Below are positions 40,905-49,073 of a stretch of 64,000 nucleotides of DNA, piece by piece. The DNA comes from Streptomyces endocoffeicus (lineage in GTDB: Bacteria; Actinomycetota; Actinomycetes; Streptomycetales; Streptomycetaceae). A program made the translations under genes and the position numbers. Where the stretch lies: the NCBI RefSeq assembly GCF_016741935.1, contig NZ_JAERRG010000003.1:310001-374000 (forward strand), in the 5' to 3' direction. Numbering within the stretch: the stretch's first letter is position 1; the number at the start of each line of letters is the position of its first letter. The notes beneath the pieces are model-generated. The model was not told the DNA's origin, did not search any database, and saw only the letters and a program-made list of their open reading frames with translations.

Positions 40905-41890
40905 CGGACGTGACAACGGAGCAGGCCGCCCCGGCCGAGGAGGAGGTGGTGACGGTGCCGGTGGCCGCCCCGGGCACCGCCATCGCGGTGGACGAGGAGC
41001 CCGAGGCGCGGCGCCCGGCCGAGGTCGGGCGCCGCTCATGGTGGGGCGCGGCGTTCGCCGCGCCGCACTCGATCGGGCTGGCGCTCTTCACCGTGGTCCC
41101 GATCGTCGCGTCCCTCGTCGTGAGCTTCATGAACTGGCCCATGATCGGCGACCACACCTGGACCGGGCTGGAGAACTACCGCCGGCTCTTCGACGATCCG
41201 GTCTTCTGGGTCGTGGTGCGCAACACGGCCGAGTACGTGATCCTCTATGTGCCGCTGAACCTCGTGGTCTCCCTCGGGCTCGCGGCCTGGCTGACACCGC
41301 GGATCAGACACCGGCACATCTTCCGGGTGCTGTTCTTCATCCCGACCATCACCCCGCTGGTGGCGAACGTCGTCGTCTGGCGGATGCTGTACCAGCCCGA
41401 CGGCCTCATCGACGCCACGCTCCAGTCCACCCTCGGCGAGCACGCCCCCAACTTCCTCGCCGACGACACCTGGGCGATGTTCGCGGTCGTGGCGATGAGC
41501 GTCTGGGCGGGCTTCGGCTACAACATGCTCATCTTCTCCGCCGCGCTCGACGCGGTGCCGGACAGCCAGATCGAGGCCGCCCAGCTCGACGGCGCGAGCG
41601 CGTGGCGGACCTTCTGGCATGTGAAGTTCCCGGCCATCTCGCCGTCGATCTTCTTCGCCACCATGATGACGCTCATCACCTCGTTCCAGGTGTTCACCCA
41701 GCCGTTCCTGCTCACCAAGGGCGGCCCGGGGACGGAGACGGAGACCCTCGTCCAGTACATCTACAACACCGGCTTCCAGAACCAGCAGCTCGGGCTCGCC
41801 TCGGCGGGCGCCTGGGTGCTGTTCGTGATCATCCTCGGCATCACGGCGGTCCAGTTCCTCGGCCAGAAGCGGTGGGTGCACTATGAGTAG
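40901..41890 (+). CDS. CUT1 ABC permease (MalF-like)
   Basis: 329 residues. An acidic/Ala-rich cytoplasmic segment (about 1-45) precedes six helices. TPLVANVVVWRMLYQPDG and the EAA loop EAAQLDGASAWRTFWHVKFP mark a MalF-type permease. The GTG overlaps the binding-protein stop in GTGA; a second GTG three codons on is also possible. No ATPase gene is present in the cluster, so the shared Streptomyces ATPase MsiK probably energises it. Confidence 0.87.
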   Translation: MTDVTTEQAAPAEEEVVTVPVAAPGTAIAVDEEPEARRPAEVGRRSWWGAAFAAPHSIGLALFTVVPIVASLVVSFMNWPMIGDHTWTGLENYRRLFDDPVFWVVVRNTAEYVILYVPLNLVVSLGLAAWLTPRIRHRHIFRVLFFIPTITPLVANVVVWRMLYQPDGLIDATLQSTLGEHAPNFLADDTWAMFAVVAMSVWAGFGYNMLIFSAALDAVPDSQIEAAQLDGASAWRTFWHVKFPAISPSIFFATMMTLITSFQVFTQPFLLTKGGPGTETETLVQYIYNTGFQNQQLGLASAGAWVLFVIILGITAVQFLGQKRWVHYE

Positions 41891-42755
41891 CGGCGGTATG
41901 AGCAGCGGCGGTACGCGGACGACGGGAGCGGCACCGCGGGCGCGGCAGGCGATCGGCTATCTGATCCTGTGCCTCATCGCCCTGGCCTTCATGGCACCGC
42001 TCATCTACATGGTCGCCACGAGCCTCAAGCCCGAGTCGGAGACCTTCACCACCCCGCCGGCCCTCTGGGGCTCCGCGCTCCGGTGGCAGAACTACACCGA
42101 CGTCTTCAGCTATCTGCCGTTCGCCCGCTTCATCCTCAACGGTGTCCTCGTCGCCGCCGTCGGCACCGCCATCAACGTGACGGTCGCGGCACTCAGCGGA
42201 TACGCCTTCTCCCGGCTGCGCTGGCGTGGCCGGAACGTGGTGTTCCCGCTGTTCCTCGCGACCCTGATGATCCCGCAGGACGTCCTCGTCATCCCGATGT
42301 ACGTGATGATGCAGAACCTCGGATGGGTGGACACCTTCCAGGCGCTCATCATCCCGTGGGCGTTCACCGCGCTCGGCGCGTTCCTGCTGCGCCAGTTCTT
42401 CCTGACCGTTCCCCAGGAGCTGGACGACGCGGCCCGGGTCGACGGCGCCGGGACCGTGCGCACCTTCCTCAGCGTGATGGTGCCCCTGGCCCGGCCCACC
42501 CTCGCCGTGCTCGCCGTCTTCACCTTCATCAGCTACTGGAACTCCTTCCTGTGGCCCCTCGTGATCGTCAACGATGTCAACGCGCGCGCCACCATCCCGC
42601 TCGGCCTCCAGGCGTTCTTCGGCCAGCAGGGCAATGAGTGGAGCCTCGTCATGGCGGCCTCGGTGATATCGATGCTGCCGACCGTGATCATCCTCGTCCT
42701 CCTCCAGAAGCACCTCGTGCGCGGCATCGTCACCAGCGGCCTGGGCGGCCGCTGA
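41883..42755 (+). CDS. CUT1 ABC permease (MalG-like)
   Basis: 290 residues with six helices. TLMIPQDVLVIPMYVMMQ and the EAA loop ELDDAARVDGAGTVRTFLSVMVPLARP are MalG-like. It overlaps the preceding gene by 8 bases. The first 10 residues repeat MSSGG twice, coded by a 15-bp tandem duplication, so a second ATG at 41898 could also serve as start. Confidence 0.87.
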   Translation: MSSGGMSSGGTRTTGAAPRARQAIGYLILCLIALAFMAPLIYMVATSLKPESETFTTPPALWGSALRWQNYTDVFSYLPFARFILNGVLVAAVGTAINVTVAALSGYAFSRLRWRGRNVVFPLFLATLMIPQDVLVIPMYVMMQNLGWVDTFQALIIPWAFTALGAFLLRQFFLTVPQELDDAARVDGAGTVRTFLSVMVPLARPTLAVLAVFTFISYWNSFLWPLVIVNDVNARATIPLGLQAFFGQQGNEWSLVMAASVISMLPTVIILVLLQKHLVRGIVTSGLGGR

Positions 42756-42797
42756 CCCCTGTGCGCCGCCTCCTCTCCGGGAAAGGAATCCCCCTCG

Positions 42798-44084
42798 ATG
42801 GCCATCCCCGCCTGGTTCACCGAAGACCGCTTCGGCATGTTCATCCACTGGGGCCTGTACGCCCTGCCCGCCCGCCACGAGTGGGTGAAGAACCGCGAAC
42901 GCATCACGGACGAGGACTACGACCGCTACTTCCGCCACTTCGAACCGGACCTCTTCGACCCCCGCGAGTGGGCGCGGTCCGCCAAGCGCGCCGGAATGAA
43001 GTACGTGGTGCTCACCACCAAGCACCACGACGGCTTCTGCCTGTGGGACTCCAAGCTCACCGACTACACCTCGATGAACACCCCGATCGGCAAGGACCTC
43101 GTCGCCGAGTTCGTCGAGGCCGTGCGCGCCGAGGGGCTGCGCGTGGGCTTCTACCACTCGCTCATCGACTGGCACCACCCGGACTTCGTCATCGACGGCC
43201 TCCACCCGCGCCGTGATGACCCGCCGGAGGAGATCAAGCGGCTCAACGAGGGCCGCGACATGGCCCGTTACCGCGCCTATCTGCACGGTCAGGTCGAGGA
43301 GCTGCTGACCGGCTACGGCACCATCGACTACCTCTTCTACGACTTCTCGTACAAGGACGACGACCACCACGACGTGTGGAACGGCAAGGGCAAGGAGGAG
43401 TGGGGCTCGGAGGAACTCCTCGCGCTCACCCGCAGGCTGCAGCCCGAGATCATCGTCAACGACCGGCTCGCCATCCCCGGCGACCTCGTCACACCCGAGC
43501 AGTACCAGCCCGACCGGCCCATGGAGGTCGACGGGCGGCCGGTGGTGTGGGAGGCGTGCCAGACCCTCAACGGCAGCTGGGGCTACGACCGCGACAACCT
43601 CAATGTGAAACCGGTCGACCTGCTGGTCCGGATGCTCGTCGACGGCGTCGCGAAGAACGGCAACATGCTGCTGAACGTCGGCCCCACCGGACGCGGTGAC
43701 TTCGACGCCACCGCCCTCGCCACGCTGGCGGGGATCGGTGCGTGGATGTCCCGCCACCAGCGCTCCATCCACGGCGCCGGCCCCTCCCCCCACCGCGCCC
43801 CGGTCGACACCCGCTACACCCAGCGCGGCAACCGCCTCTATCTGCACCTCTTCACCTGGCCCTTCGGCCATGTCCACCTGCCGGATCTGGCGGGCAAGGT
43901 CGAGTACGCGCAGCTCCTGCACGACGCGTCCGAGATCAAGTACCGCGAGATCGACCCGTCGATCAAGGCGCAGAACACCGGCCTCGGCGGCCAGCCGCCC
44001 GGCACCCTGACCCTGACCCTGCCGGTCGTCCGCCCCGATGTGGCGGTCCCGGTCGTGGAACTGTTCCTGCGCCAGAACACCTGA
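42798..44084 (+). CDS. GH29 alpha-L-fucosidase, cytoplasmic
   Basis: 428 residues without a signal peptide. The GH29 barrel shows FGMFIHWGLYALPARHEW, VVLTTKHHDGFCLWDSKLTDY, GFYHSLIDWHHP and a probable nucleophile Asp in YLFYDFSY. NLNVKPVDLLVRMLVDGVAKNGNMLLNVGP is also characteristic, read in pieces. It should release L-fucose from imported oligosaccharides. GGAA lies about 11 bases before the ATG. It follows the permease genes by 42 bases in the same operon. No fucose-metabolising genes are in the window. Confidence 0.9.
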   Translation: MAIPAWFTEDRFGMFIHWGLYALPARHEWVKNRERITDEDYDRYFRHFEPDLFDPREWARSAKRAGMKYVVLTTKHHDGFCLWDSKLTDYTSMNTPIGKDLVAEFVEAVRAEGLRVGFYHSLIDWHHPDFVIDGLHPRRDDPPEEIKRLNEGRDMARYRAYLHGQVEELLTGYGTIDYLFYDFSYKDDDHHDVWNGKGKEEWGSEELLALTRRLQPEIIVNDRLAIPGDLVTPEQYQPDRPMEVDGRPVVWEACQTLNGSWGYDRDNLNVKPVDLLVRMLVDGVAKNGNMLLNVGPTGRGDFDATALATLAGIGAWMSRHQRSIHGAGPSPHRAPVDTRYTQRGNRLYLHLFTWPFGHVHLPDLAGKVEYAQLLHDASEIKYREIDPSIKAQNTGLGGQPPGTLTLTLPVVRPDVAVPVVELFLRQNT

Positions 44085-44091
44085 CCCTTGA

Positions 44092-44145
44092 CCGGGGCGC
44101 GGACCCCCTCACCTCCGGTGAGCCCAGAAGCGGCCCGCGCCCCGG
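44092..44145. terminator. Bidirectional hairpin between fucosidase and deacetylase-like genes
   Basis: CCGGGGCGCGG (44092-44102) and CCGCGCCCCGG (44135-44145) form a perfect 11-bp stem. The loop contains a further CTCACC/GGTGAG hairpin. It sits between convergent stops at 44084 and 44153 and can serve both. Confidence 0.72.
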
Positions 44146-44152
44146 TACGCCG

Positions 44153-45088
44153 TCAGATGGCCGTGGCGCGCCGCGGGTCGGTGCGGTGACGTACCTCCTC
44201 CGAGGACCCGGGGTCGTTCGGGCGGTCCAGGGAGCGCCACCACCGCGCCACGTCGGCGCCGGTGGCGAACCACACGTCCCGGCGCCGCCGCATATACGCC
44301 AGGAACTCCTCCAGCACCCCGATCCGGCCCGGCTTGCCGATGCAGGACGGCTCCAGGGTGATCACACAGCACAGCCCATAGCTGTGGTACGCGTCGAACT
44401 CGGCGCACCAGTCGTCCAGGGTCTGCCCGTATCCGGCGATCCGCACCTGACCGGCGGGGTAGGCCGGTCCGTAGTTGAACATGAAGCGGGGGAAGTCATT
44501 GAGCTCCCAGTGGGCCGGAACGTCCACCAGCGGGGCGGCGCCGGGGCCGGTGGCCGGGTGCAGCAGGGTCGGCCGGTCGTCGCCCCGGGCCAGGGAGGTC
44601 CAGGTGAAGCCCAGTTCGCCGAGCACACCGGCGGTGTCGTCGCCGATCTCCGCGGAGGGCGGCCGGAAGCCGGTGGGCCGCCGCCCGGAGATGTCCTCCA
44701 GCACCCGCGCGGAACGCTCGATGGCGCGGCGCTGCCCCTCGGCGTCGAGGGTCGCGTAGTCCTCCAGGCCGTCGCCGCGGGAGGCGATCTCATGGCCGCG
44801 GGCGGCCACGTCCCGCACCGTCCCGGGATAGCGCTCGGCCACCGTCGCCGGGATCATCCAGCTGGCGCGCACTTCGGCCGCCTCGAGGGCGTCGAGCATC
44901 CGGGGAGCGCCGCGCTTCGGGCCGTACTCGCCCATGGACAGGGTCTTGGGCCGCTCGTGGCAGGACTCGTCCAGCCGCAGCCAGAACAGTTCGGCGTCGA
45001 GGTTCACCGTCACCACGACCGCGCACCGGGCGCCGTCCGGCCAGGGCGGGTTCTCCTCCAGCCGGGGCCGCGCCTGCTCGCTCCGCAC
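44153..45088 (-). CDS. NodB-fold polysaccharide deacetylase homologue, catalytic residues lost
   Basis: 311 residues, no signal peptide, HpPgdA/cyclic-imidase type of NodB fold. It aligns along its length with the next gene (GEYGPKRGAPRMLDALE against GAYGPHRGTPRILDLLE). Yet every key position has changed. The base Asp is Asn29 (VNLDAE against FDVDGP). The metal His pair H-xxx-H is Arg104 and Leu108 (SRGDGL against HHGYLH). The His of MMHPEVMGK is replaced by Glu in TLEPSCIGK. Only the second Asp of motif 1 and the Arg of motif 3 remain. AAGGAG precedes the GTG. It is probably a pseudoenzyme partner of its neighbour. Confidence 0.82.
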   Translation of the reverse strand: MRSEQARPRLEENPPWPDGARCAVVVTVNLDAELFWLRLDESCHERPKTLSMGEYGPKRGAPRMLDALEAAEVRASWMIPATVAERYPGTVRDVAARGHEIASRGDGLEDYATLDAEGQRRAIERSARVLEDISGRRPTGFRPPSAEIGDDTAGVLGELGFTWTSLARGDDRPTLLHPATGPGAAPLVDVPAHWELNDFPRFMFNYGPAYPAGQVRIAGYGQTLDDWCAEFDAYHSYGLCCVITLEPSCIGKPGRIGVLEEFLAYMRRRRDVWFATGADVARWWRSLDRPNDPGSSEEVRHRTDPRRATAI

Positions 45089-45118
45089 CGCGTTCTCCTT
45101 CCGTCTCGTCCCCGCGTC

Positions 45119-46006
45119 TCAGTGGTGTGTCCGCCACCACTGGGCGATCTGGCTCCCGGTGGCGAACCACACATCGTCATGGGAGCGGATGTGCTCGATC
45201 AGCCGGCGCAGCAGCAGCACCCGGCTCGGCTTGCCCATGACTTCCGGGTGCATCATCACCACGTAGCACAGCCCGTAGCGGTAGTAGCCGTCGAACTCCC
45301 GCCGCCAGTTGTCCAGGGTGAGCTCGGTGCCGGCGATCCGGTCCTGGCCGCGCGGCTCCGCCGGGACGTCGTTGTAGGCGAACTGGGGGAAGTCGTCCAG
45401 CTCCCACTGCGCGGGGATCTCGATGAGGTCCGTGTCGCGCCCGTCGATCCGCCAGCGGTACGGGCGGTCGTCGCCGCGCATGGAGCTGGAGTAGGAGAAG
45501 CCGAGATCGCACAGCAGTTGGGGGCTGTCGGCGCGGAAGTCACCGGAGGGGGTGCGGAATCCCACGGCCGTGGTGCCGGCCACCCGCTGGAAGATCTCCT
45601 GGCTGCGCTCGATCAGCGCACGCTGCTCGGCGATGGTCTTCGAGTAGTACAGCTCGTGCAGATAGCCGTGGTGGCCCAGCTCATGGCCGCGGTCCGCGAT
45701 CGTCTTCAGCAGTTCGGGCCAGCTCTCGGCGGTCCAGCCGGGGACGAAGAAGGTGGCGGGGATCCGGAAGTCCTCGAGCAGGTCCAGGATCCGGGGGGTG
45801 CCCCGGTGCGGGCCGTAGGCGCCGAGCGAGAACAGCCGGGGGGAGCGCCAGATGTCGGGGGCGTCGCCGAGGTTGGCCAGCAGCGCCGGGCCGTCCACGT
45901 CGAAGCTCAGCATCACGGCACAGCGGGCGCCGCCCGGCCAGCGGGGGCGGTCGACGGCCCCCGGCCGGGGCCGGTAACCGGGCGTCGGGGCAGCGGAAGT
46001 GGTCAT
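45119..46006 (-). CDS. Polysaccharide deacetylase (NodB fold, HpPgdA-like), intact
   Basis: 295 residues, no signal peptide. Motif 1 is SFDVDGP (Asp36 base, Asp38 metal). Motif 2 is GHHGYLHE (His113 and His117 metal ligands). Motif 3 is FRTPSGDF, and the last motif is MMHPEVMGKPSR. The family includes Helicobacter peptidoglycan deacetylase-like enzymes and cyclic-imide hydrolases, so the substrate may be an N-acyl sugar or a cyclic amide in the cytoplasm. GGAG is 6 bases before the ATG. It precedes the degenerate paralogue by 30 bases on the same transcript and faces the RpiR regulator. Confidence 0.85.
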   Translation of the reverse strand: MTTSAAPTPGYRPRPGAVDRPRWPGGARCAVMLSFDVDGPALLANLGDAPDIWRSPRLFSLGAYGPHRGTPRILDLLEDFRIPATFFVPGWTAESWPELLKTIADRGHELGHHGYLHELYYSKTIAEQRALIERSQEIFQRVAGTTAVGFRTPSGDFRADSPQLLCDLGFSYSSSMRGDDRPYRWRIDGRDTDLIEIPAQWELDDFPQFAYNDVPAEPRGQDRIAGTELTLDNWRREFDGYYRYGLCYVVMMHPEVMGKPSRVLLLRRLIEHIRSHDDVWFATGSQIAQWWRTHH

Positions 46007-46015
46007 GGAACGCTC

Positions 46016-46031
46016 CGTAGTGTCTGCTACG
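46016..46031. promoter_or_regulatory. Inverted repeat CGTAG-N6-CTACG between deacetylase and rpiR-type genes
   Basis: Perfect 5-bp arms lie 10 bases upstream of the deacetylase start. CTACGG recurs at 46070-46075, near the RpiR-type gene. It is a plausible operator for that regulator. Confidence 0.45.
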
Positions 46032-46099
46032 AACTTGTCGTGAATGCGACGGGAGGAAAGTAGGATGCGCTACGGACGCACGTCAAGAGAGGGCAGCCC

Positions 46100-46999
46100 A
46101 TGGAACTGGCGGAGATCCCGGAGGGTGCGCCGCTCCAGCAGCGGGTGGCGGCCGCCTGGCCGCGGCTCGCTCCCGCCGAGCAGAAGGTCGCGGCGTTCCT
46201 CAGAGAGCATCCGCAGGAGGTGGGCTTCTCCTCCGCCGGCGAACTCGGCGTGCTCACCGGCACCAGCGACGCCACCGTGGTCCGCACCGCCAAGGCCCTC
46301 GGCTACAGCGGCTTCACCGGTCTCAAGCACGCCGTGGCCCGGTCGCTCGCCACCTTGATGCGGCCCTCCGCGCGGCTGCGCAGCCGCGTCGAGCACATGG
46401 CCGGATCCACCGAGGAGTTGCTGGACCGGGTCTTCGAGGATGCCGCCGAGGTCATCCACGAGACCCGGCGCAGCCTGCGCGCCGACGCCTTCGCCGCGGC
46501 CGTGGAGCGGCTGCTGCCCGCCAAGGAGGTCATGGCCTTCGGCGCCGGGCCGTCCGGCATCATCGCCGAGTACCTCGCGCTGAGGCTCAACCGGCTGGGG
46601 CTCAAGGCCCGTCACACGGCGGACATGGGCTTCGGACTGCCGGACGCGCTGGTGCCGCTCTCGGCGGACGACGTCGTGGTGATCTTCGCCCCGGCCCGGC
46701 TCTTCAAGGAGATCGAGGTCATCATCGACCACGCCGAGGAGGTGGGCGCCCCGGTCGTCCTGATCACCGACGCCCTCGGACCGGCGCTCGGCGACCGCGT
46801 GGCCGTCACCCTCCTCGCCACCCTCTCCGCCTCCGGAGCCACCCGCGAGACACTCGGCTCACTGGCCGTGGTCGATGCCCTGGCCCTGGCCGTGGCCTCC
46901 CAGTTGGGCGAGCGCGCGCTGGAGACCTCCGAACTGCTGACCCGTCTGCGCGGCCACTTCCTGCCGCTCAACAGCCCCCATTACGGCCGCGATGAGTGA
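46100..46999 (+). CDS. RpiR-family regulator with SIS domain
   Basis: 299 residues. An N-terminal HTH (about 20-85: LAPAEQKVAAFLREHP, SSAGELGVLTGTSDATVVRTAKALGYSG in pieces) is joined to a SIS phosphosugar-binding domain (about 135-260: EVMAFGAGPSGIIAEYLALRL, DVVVIFAPARLFKE). RpiR proteins sense sugar phosphates or amino-sugar phosphates. It faces the two NodB-fold genes across 93 bp and may also control the fucosidase operon. GAGGG is 6 bases before the ATG. Confidence 0.86.
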   Translation: MELAEIPEGAPLQQRVAAAWPRLAPAEQKVAAFLREHPQEVGFSSAGELGVLTGTSDATVVRTAKALGYSGFTGLKHAVARSLATLMRPSARLRSRVEHMAGSTEELLDRVFEDAAEVIHETRRSLRADAFAAAVERLLPAKEVMAFGAGPSGIIAEYLALRLNRLGLKARHTADMGFGLPDALVPLSADDVVVIFAPARLFKEIEVIIDHAEEVGAPVVLITDALGPALGDRVAVTLLATLSASGATRETLGSLAVVDALALAVASQLGERALETSELLTRLRGHFLPLNSPHYGRDE

Positions 47000-47070
47000 G
47001 GCCGTGCGCGTCCTGTCGACGTCTCACCAGGTGGGCGGTCTTGGCCAGGCATCCGACACGCGGTACCGTC

Positions 47071-47195
47071 GGTGCGATATCGACGATGGTCTGACGGAAG
47101 CCGGTGGGAATCCGGCACGGTCGCGCCACTGTGAACGAGACGTATCCGAAGGGGACGTTCCGTGAGTCAGACCCGCAGCCATCGTCCTGTGCACC
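47071..47195 (+). ncRNA. Cobalamin riboswitch
   Basis: The hallmark core is present: GGAAGCCGGTGGGAATCCGG at about 47095, CACGGTCGCGCCACTGTGA after it, and the B12-box-like GAGTCAGACCCGC at about 47164-47176. The closing stem pairs GGTGC (47071) with GCACC (47195), and CGATGG with CCATCG inside it. It lies 42 bases before cbtB, with the ribosome site TAGGAGG after it. Adenosylcobalamin binding should switch off synthesis of the cobalt transporter. Confidence 0.92.
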
Positions 47196-47236
47196 ACCGA
47201 GATGGGACGCGAACTCCCTAGTAGGAGGCCACTGCC

Positions 47237-47458
47237 ATGGCGCAGCATGTCGCTCAGCCGACAGCCACCACTCCCGCCCTCCCCGCCACGCTGCCGCTGA
47301 AGGCGATAGCTCCCTGGGCCGTCTTCTTCGGCATCCTGATGCTGGTTCTGCTGTACTTCGTCGGCGCCGAGCAGGGCGCCACCGCGGTCGTCTCCGGCGA
47401 GGGCGTCCACGAGTGGGTGCATGACGCCCGCCATCTGCTCGGCTTCCCCTGCCACTGA
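47237..47458 (+). CDS. cbtB: Cobalt transporter subunit CbtB
   Basis: 73 residues with one transmembrane helix (about 25-43, PWAVFFGILMLVLLYFVG). The family's His-containing C terminus HEWVHDARHLLGFPCH probably coordinates cobalt. CbtB works with CbtA as a cobalt uptake system predicted from its constant link with cobalamin riboswitches. AGGAGG lies 8 bases before the ATG. Confidence 0.93.
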   Translation: MAQHVAQPTATTPALPATLPLKAIAPWAVFFGILMLVLLYFVGAEQGATAVVSGEGVHEWVHDARHLLGFPCH

Positions 47459-47479
47459 CGCGAGGGACGCCGCACCCCC

Positions 47480-48241
47480 ATGAACTCCGCAACGGTAAGA
47501 AACCTGCTGGTGCGGGGCATGCTCGCCGGTCTTGGTGCCGGTGTGCTCGCCCTGATCGCCGCCTATTTCCTCGGTGAGCCGAGCGTCGACCGCGCGATCG
47601 GCTTCGAGGAGGCCCACGCCCCCGGGCATGAGCACGAGGTCGAGATCGTCTCCCGTAGTCTGCAGTCCACCGCGGGCCTGGCCACCGGTGTGCTGATCTA
47701 CGGGATCGCGTTCGGCGGCATCGCCGCCCTCGCCTACTGCGTCGCCCTCGGCCGCGTCGGCCGCTTCACCCCGAGGGCCACCGCGCTGCTGCTGTCCGGC
47801 TGCGCGCTGCTCGCGGTCTACGTCGTGCCGTTCCTGAAGTACCCGGCCAACCCGCCCGCCGTCGGCAACGGCGACACCATCAGCAAGCGGACGATCCTGT
47901 ACTTCCTGATGATGGTGCTCAGCGTGCTGCTCGCGATCGCCGCCACCATCCTCGGCAAGCGGCTCGCCCCGAAGCTGGGCACCTGGTACGCCACCGTCGC
48001 CGCGGTGGCCGCCTTCGCCGTCGTCATCGGACTGGCGTTCGCCTTCCTGCCTGTCATCAACGAGGTCCCGGCGGACTTCCCGGCCACCGTCCTGTGGCGG
48101 TTCCGGCTGTCCGCCCTCGCCATGCAGGTGATCCTGTGGGGTGGCTTCGGTCTCCTCTTCGGCGAACTCGCCGAGCGGATGCTGAACCCCAAGCCCGCGA
48201 AGGCCGAAGAGAGCCGGGCGATGGCGGCCGCCCCGAACTGA
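47480..48241 (+). CDS. cbtA: Cobalt transporter CbtA
   Basis: 253 residues and about six helices. An N-terminal LLVRGMLAGLGAGVLALIAAYFLGEPSVDRAI region (in pieces), a His-rich loop HAPGHEHEVE (about 46-56) likely to bind metal, and PFLKYPANPPAVGN are characteristic of CbtA. It starts 21 bases after cbtB, on the same riboswitch-controlled transcript, and ends at a strong hairpin. Confidence 0.93.
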   Translation: MNSATVRNLLVRGMLAGLGAGVLALIAAYFLGEPSVDRAIGFEEAHAPGHEHEVEIVSRSLQSTAGLATGVLIYGIAFGGIAALAYCVALGRVGRFTPRATALLLSGCALLAVYVVPFLKYPANPPAVGNGDTISKRTILYFLMMVLSVLLAIAATILGKRLAPKLGTWYATVAAVAAFAVVIGLAFAFLPVINEVPADFPATVLWRFRLSALAMQVILWGGFGLLFGELAERMLNPKPAKAEESRAMAAAPN

Positions 48242-48252
48242 CCACGCCGAGA

Positions 48253-48293
48253 CGCACGAGGGCCCCGCGGAGAAATCCGGGGGCCCTCGTGCG
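48253..48293. terminator. Bidirectional hairpin terminator between cbtA and tetR
   Basis: CGCACGAGGGCCCC (48253-48266) pairs perfectly with GGGGCCCTCGTGCG (48280-48293). A further CGG/CCG pair past a one-base bulge leaves AGAAAT as the loop. It lies between convergent genes. Confidence 0.85.
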
Positions 48294-48341
48294 TTGTGAG
48301 GACACCCGGACACCCGGGCACTCGGGCCGGGGCGCCTGGAG

Positions 48342-48983
48342 TCACTTCCGCGGGGACAGGTGCCGCAGTCCGTTCTCCAGCAGCGCGAACGCGAGCTCCG
48401 CGTCGGCCACCGCACCCGCGTAGCGCTCGTCGGCCGGTTCCCCGTACGTCACGCGTGCGGTGTTGTCCTGCGCCAGTGACCACTGGACGGCGACGATCTG
48501 GACGGCGGCCAGCCGCGCGGTGAGTTCCGGGGTGTCCGCCGTCTCCCGCAGCGCCTGCGCGAGCGCGCGTTCGGCGCCGTCCTTGAACCGCGCCATCCGG
48601 GCCACCAGCGAGGGGGTGTCGAGGATCATCCGGGTGAGCTTGAGGATCTGGGGATGGTCGTTGAGCCCGGTGATCGGGTCGCGTTCGCGCAGGCCCTTGA
48701 GGAAGTGCTCGCGCAGCGCGGTCAGCGGGGCGGTGCGGGGCGGACGGGCCCGTACGACGCGGGCGCTTTCGGACTCGTGGTCGGCGAGGCGGTGCACCAC
48801 GAGGTCTTCCTTCGCCGGGAAGTAGGCGAAGAGCGTGCGCTTGGACACCTCGGCCGCCTCGGCCACCTGGGCCACCGAGACCTGGTTGAAGCCGTGTTCG
48901 AGGAAGAGCGTGATCGCCGCCTCGGAGATCGCCGTGTGGGTCCGCTGCTTCTTCCGCTCCCGTAGCCCTGGCTTGCTGTCCAC
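48342..48983 (-). CDS. TetR-family regulator
   Basis: 213 residues. The HTH is RERKKQRTHTAISEAAITLFLEHGFNQVSVAQVAEAAEVSKRTLFAYF (about 8-55, read in pieces). The C-terminal domain is of the MftR-like type and includes LKLTRMILDTP. GTG at 48983 (GGTGG 5 bases upstream) is preferred; GTG at 48992 is possible. The frame stays open far upstream over the monooxygenase, but that part is noise. It faces the FAD monooxygenase and probably represses it until the monooxygenase substrate is present. Confidence 0.86.
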   Translation of the reverse strand: MDSKPGLRERKKQRTHTAISEAAITLFLEHGFNQVSVAQVAEAAEVSKRTLFAYFPAKEDLVVHRLADHESESARVVRARPPRTAPLTALREHFLKGLRERDPITGLNDHPQILKLTRMILDTPSLVARMARFKDGAERALAQALRETADTPELTARLAAVQIVAVQWSLAQDNTARVTYGEPADERYAGAVADAELAFALLENGLRHLSPRK

Positions 48984-49030
48984 GGCGTCCACCGTAGCAG
49001 AGCAATTGCCCTCAGGAGATTTCTGCACCT

Positions 49031-49046
49031 GGTATACATATAGACC
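49031..49046. promoter_or_regulatory. Probable TetR operator, AT-rich quasi-palindrome
   Basis: GGTATACATATAGACC is nearly symmetric (GGTATA against GGTCTA) and AT-rich in a GC-rich setting. It lies midway in the gap between tetR and the monooxygenase, 28 bases before the chosen GTG start. Confidence 0.45.
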
Positions 49047-49073
49047 GAGGCGAGAAATCGAGGAGGAGTGACC

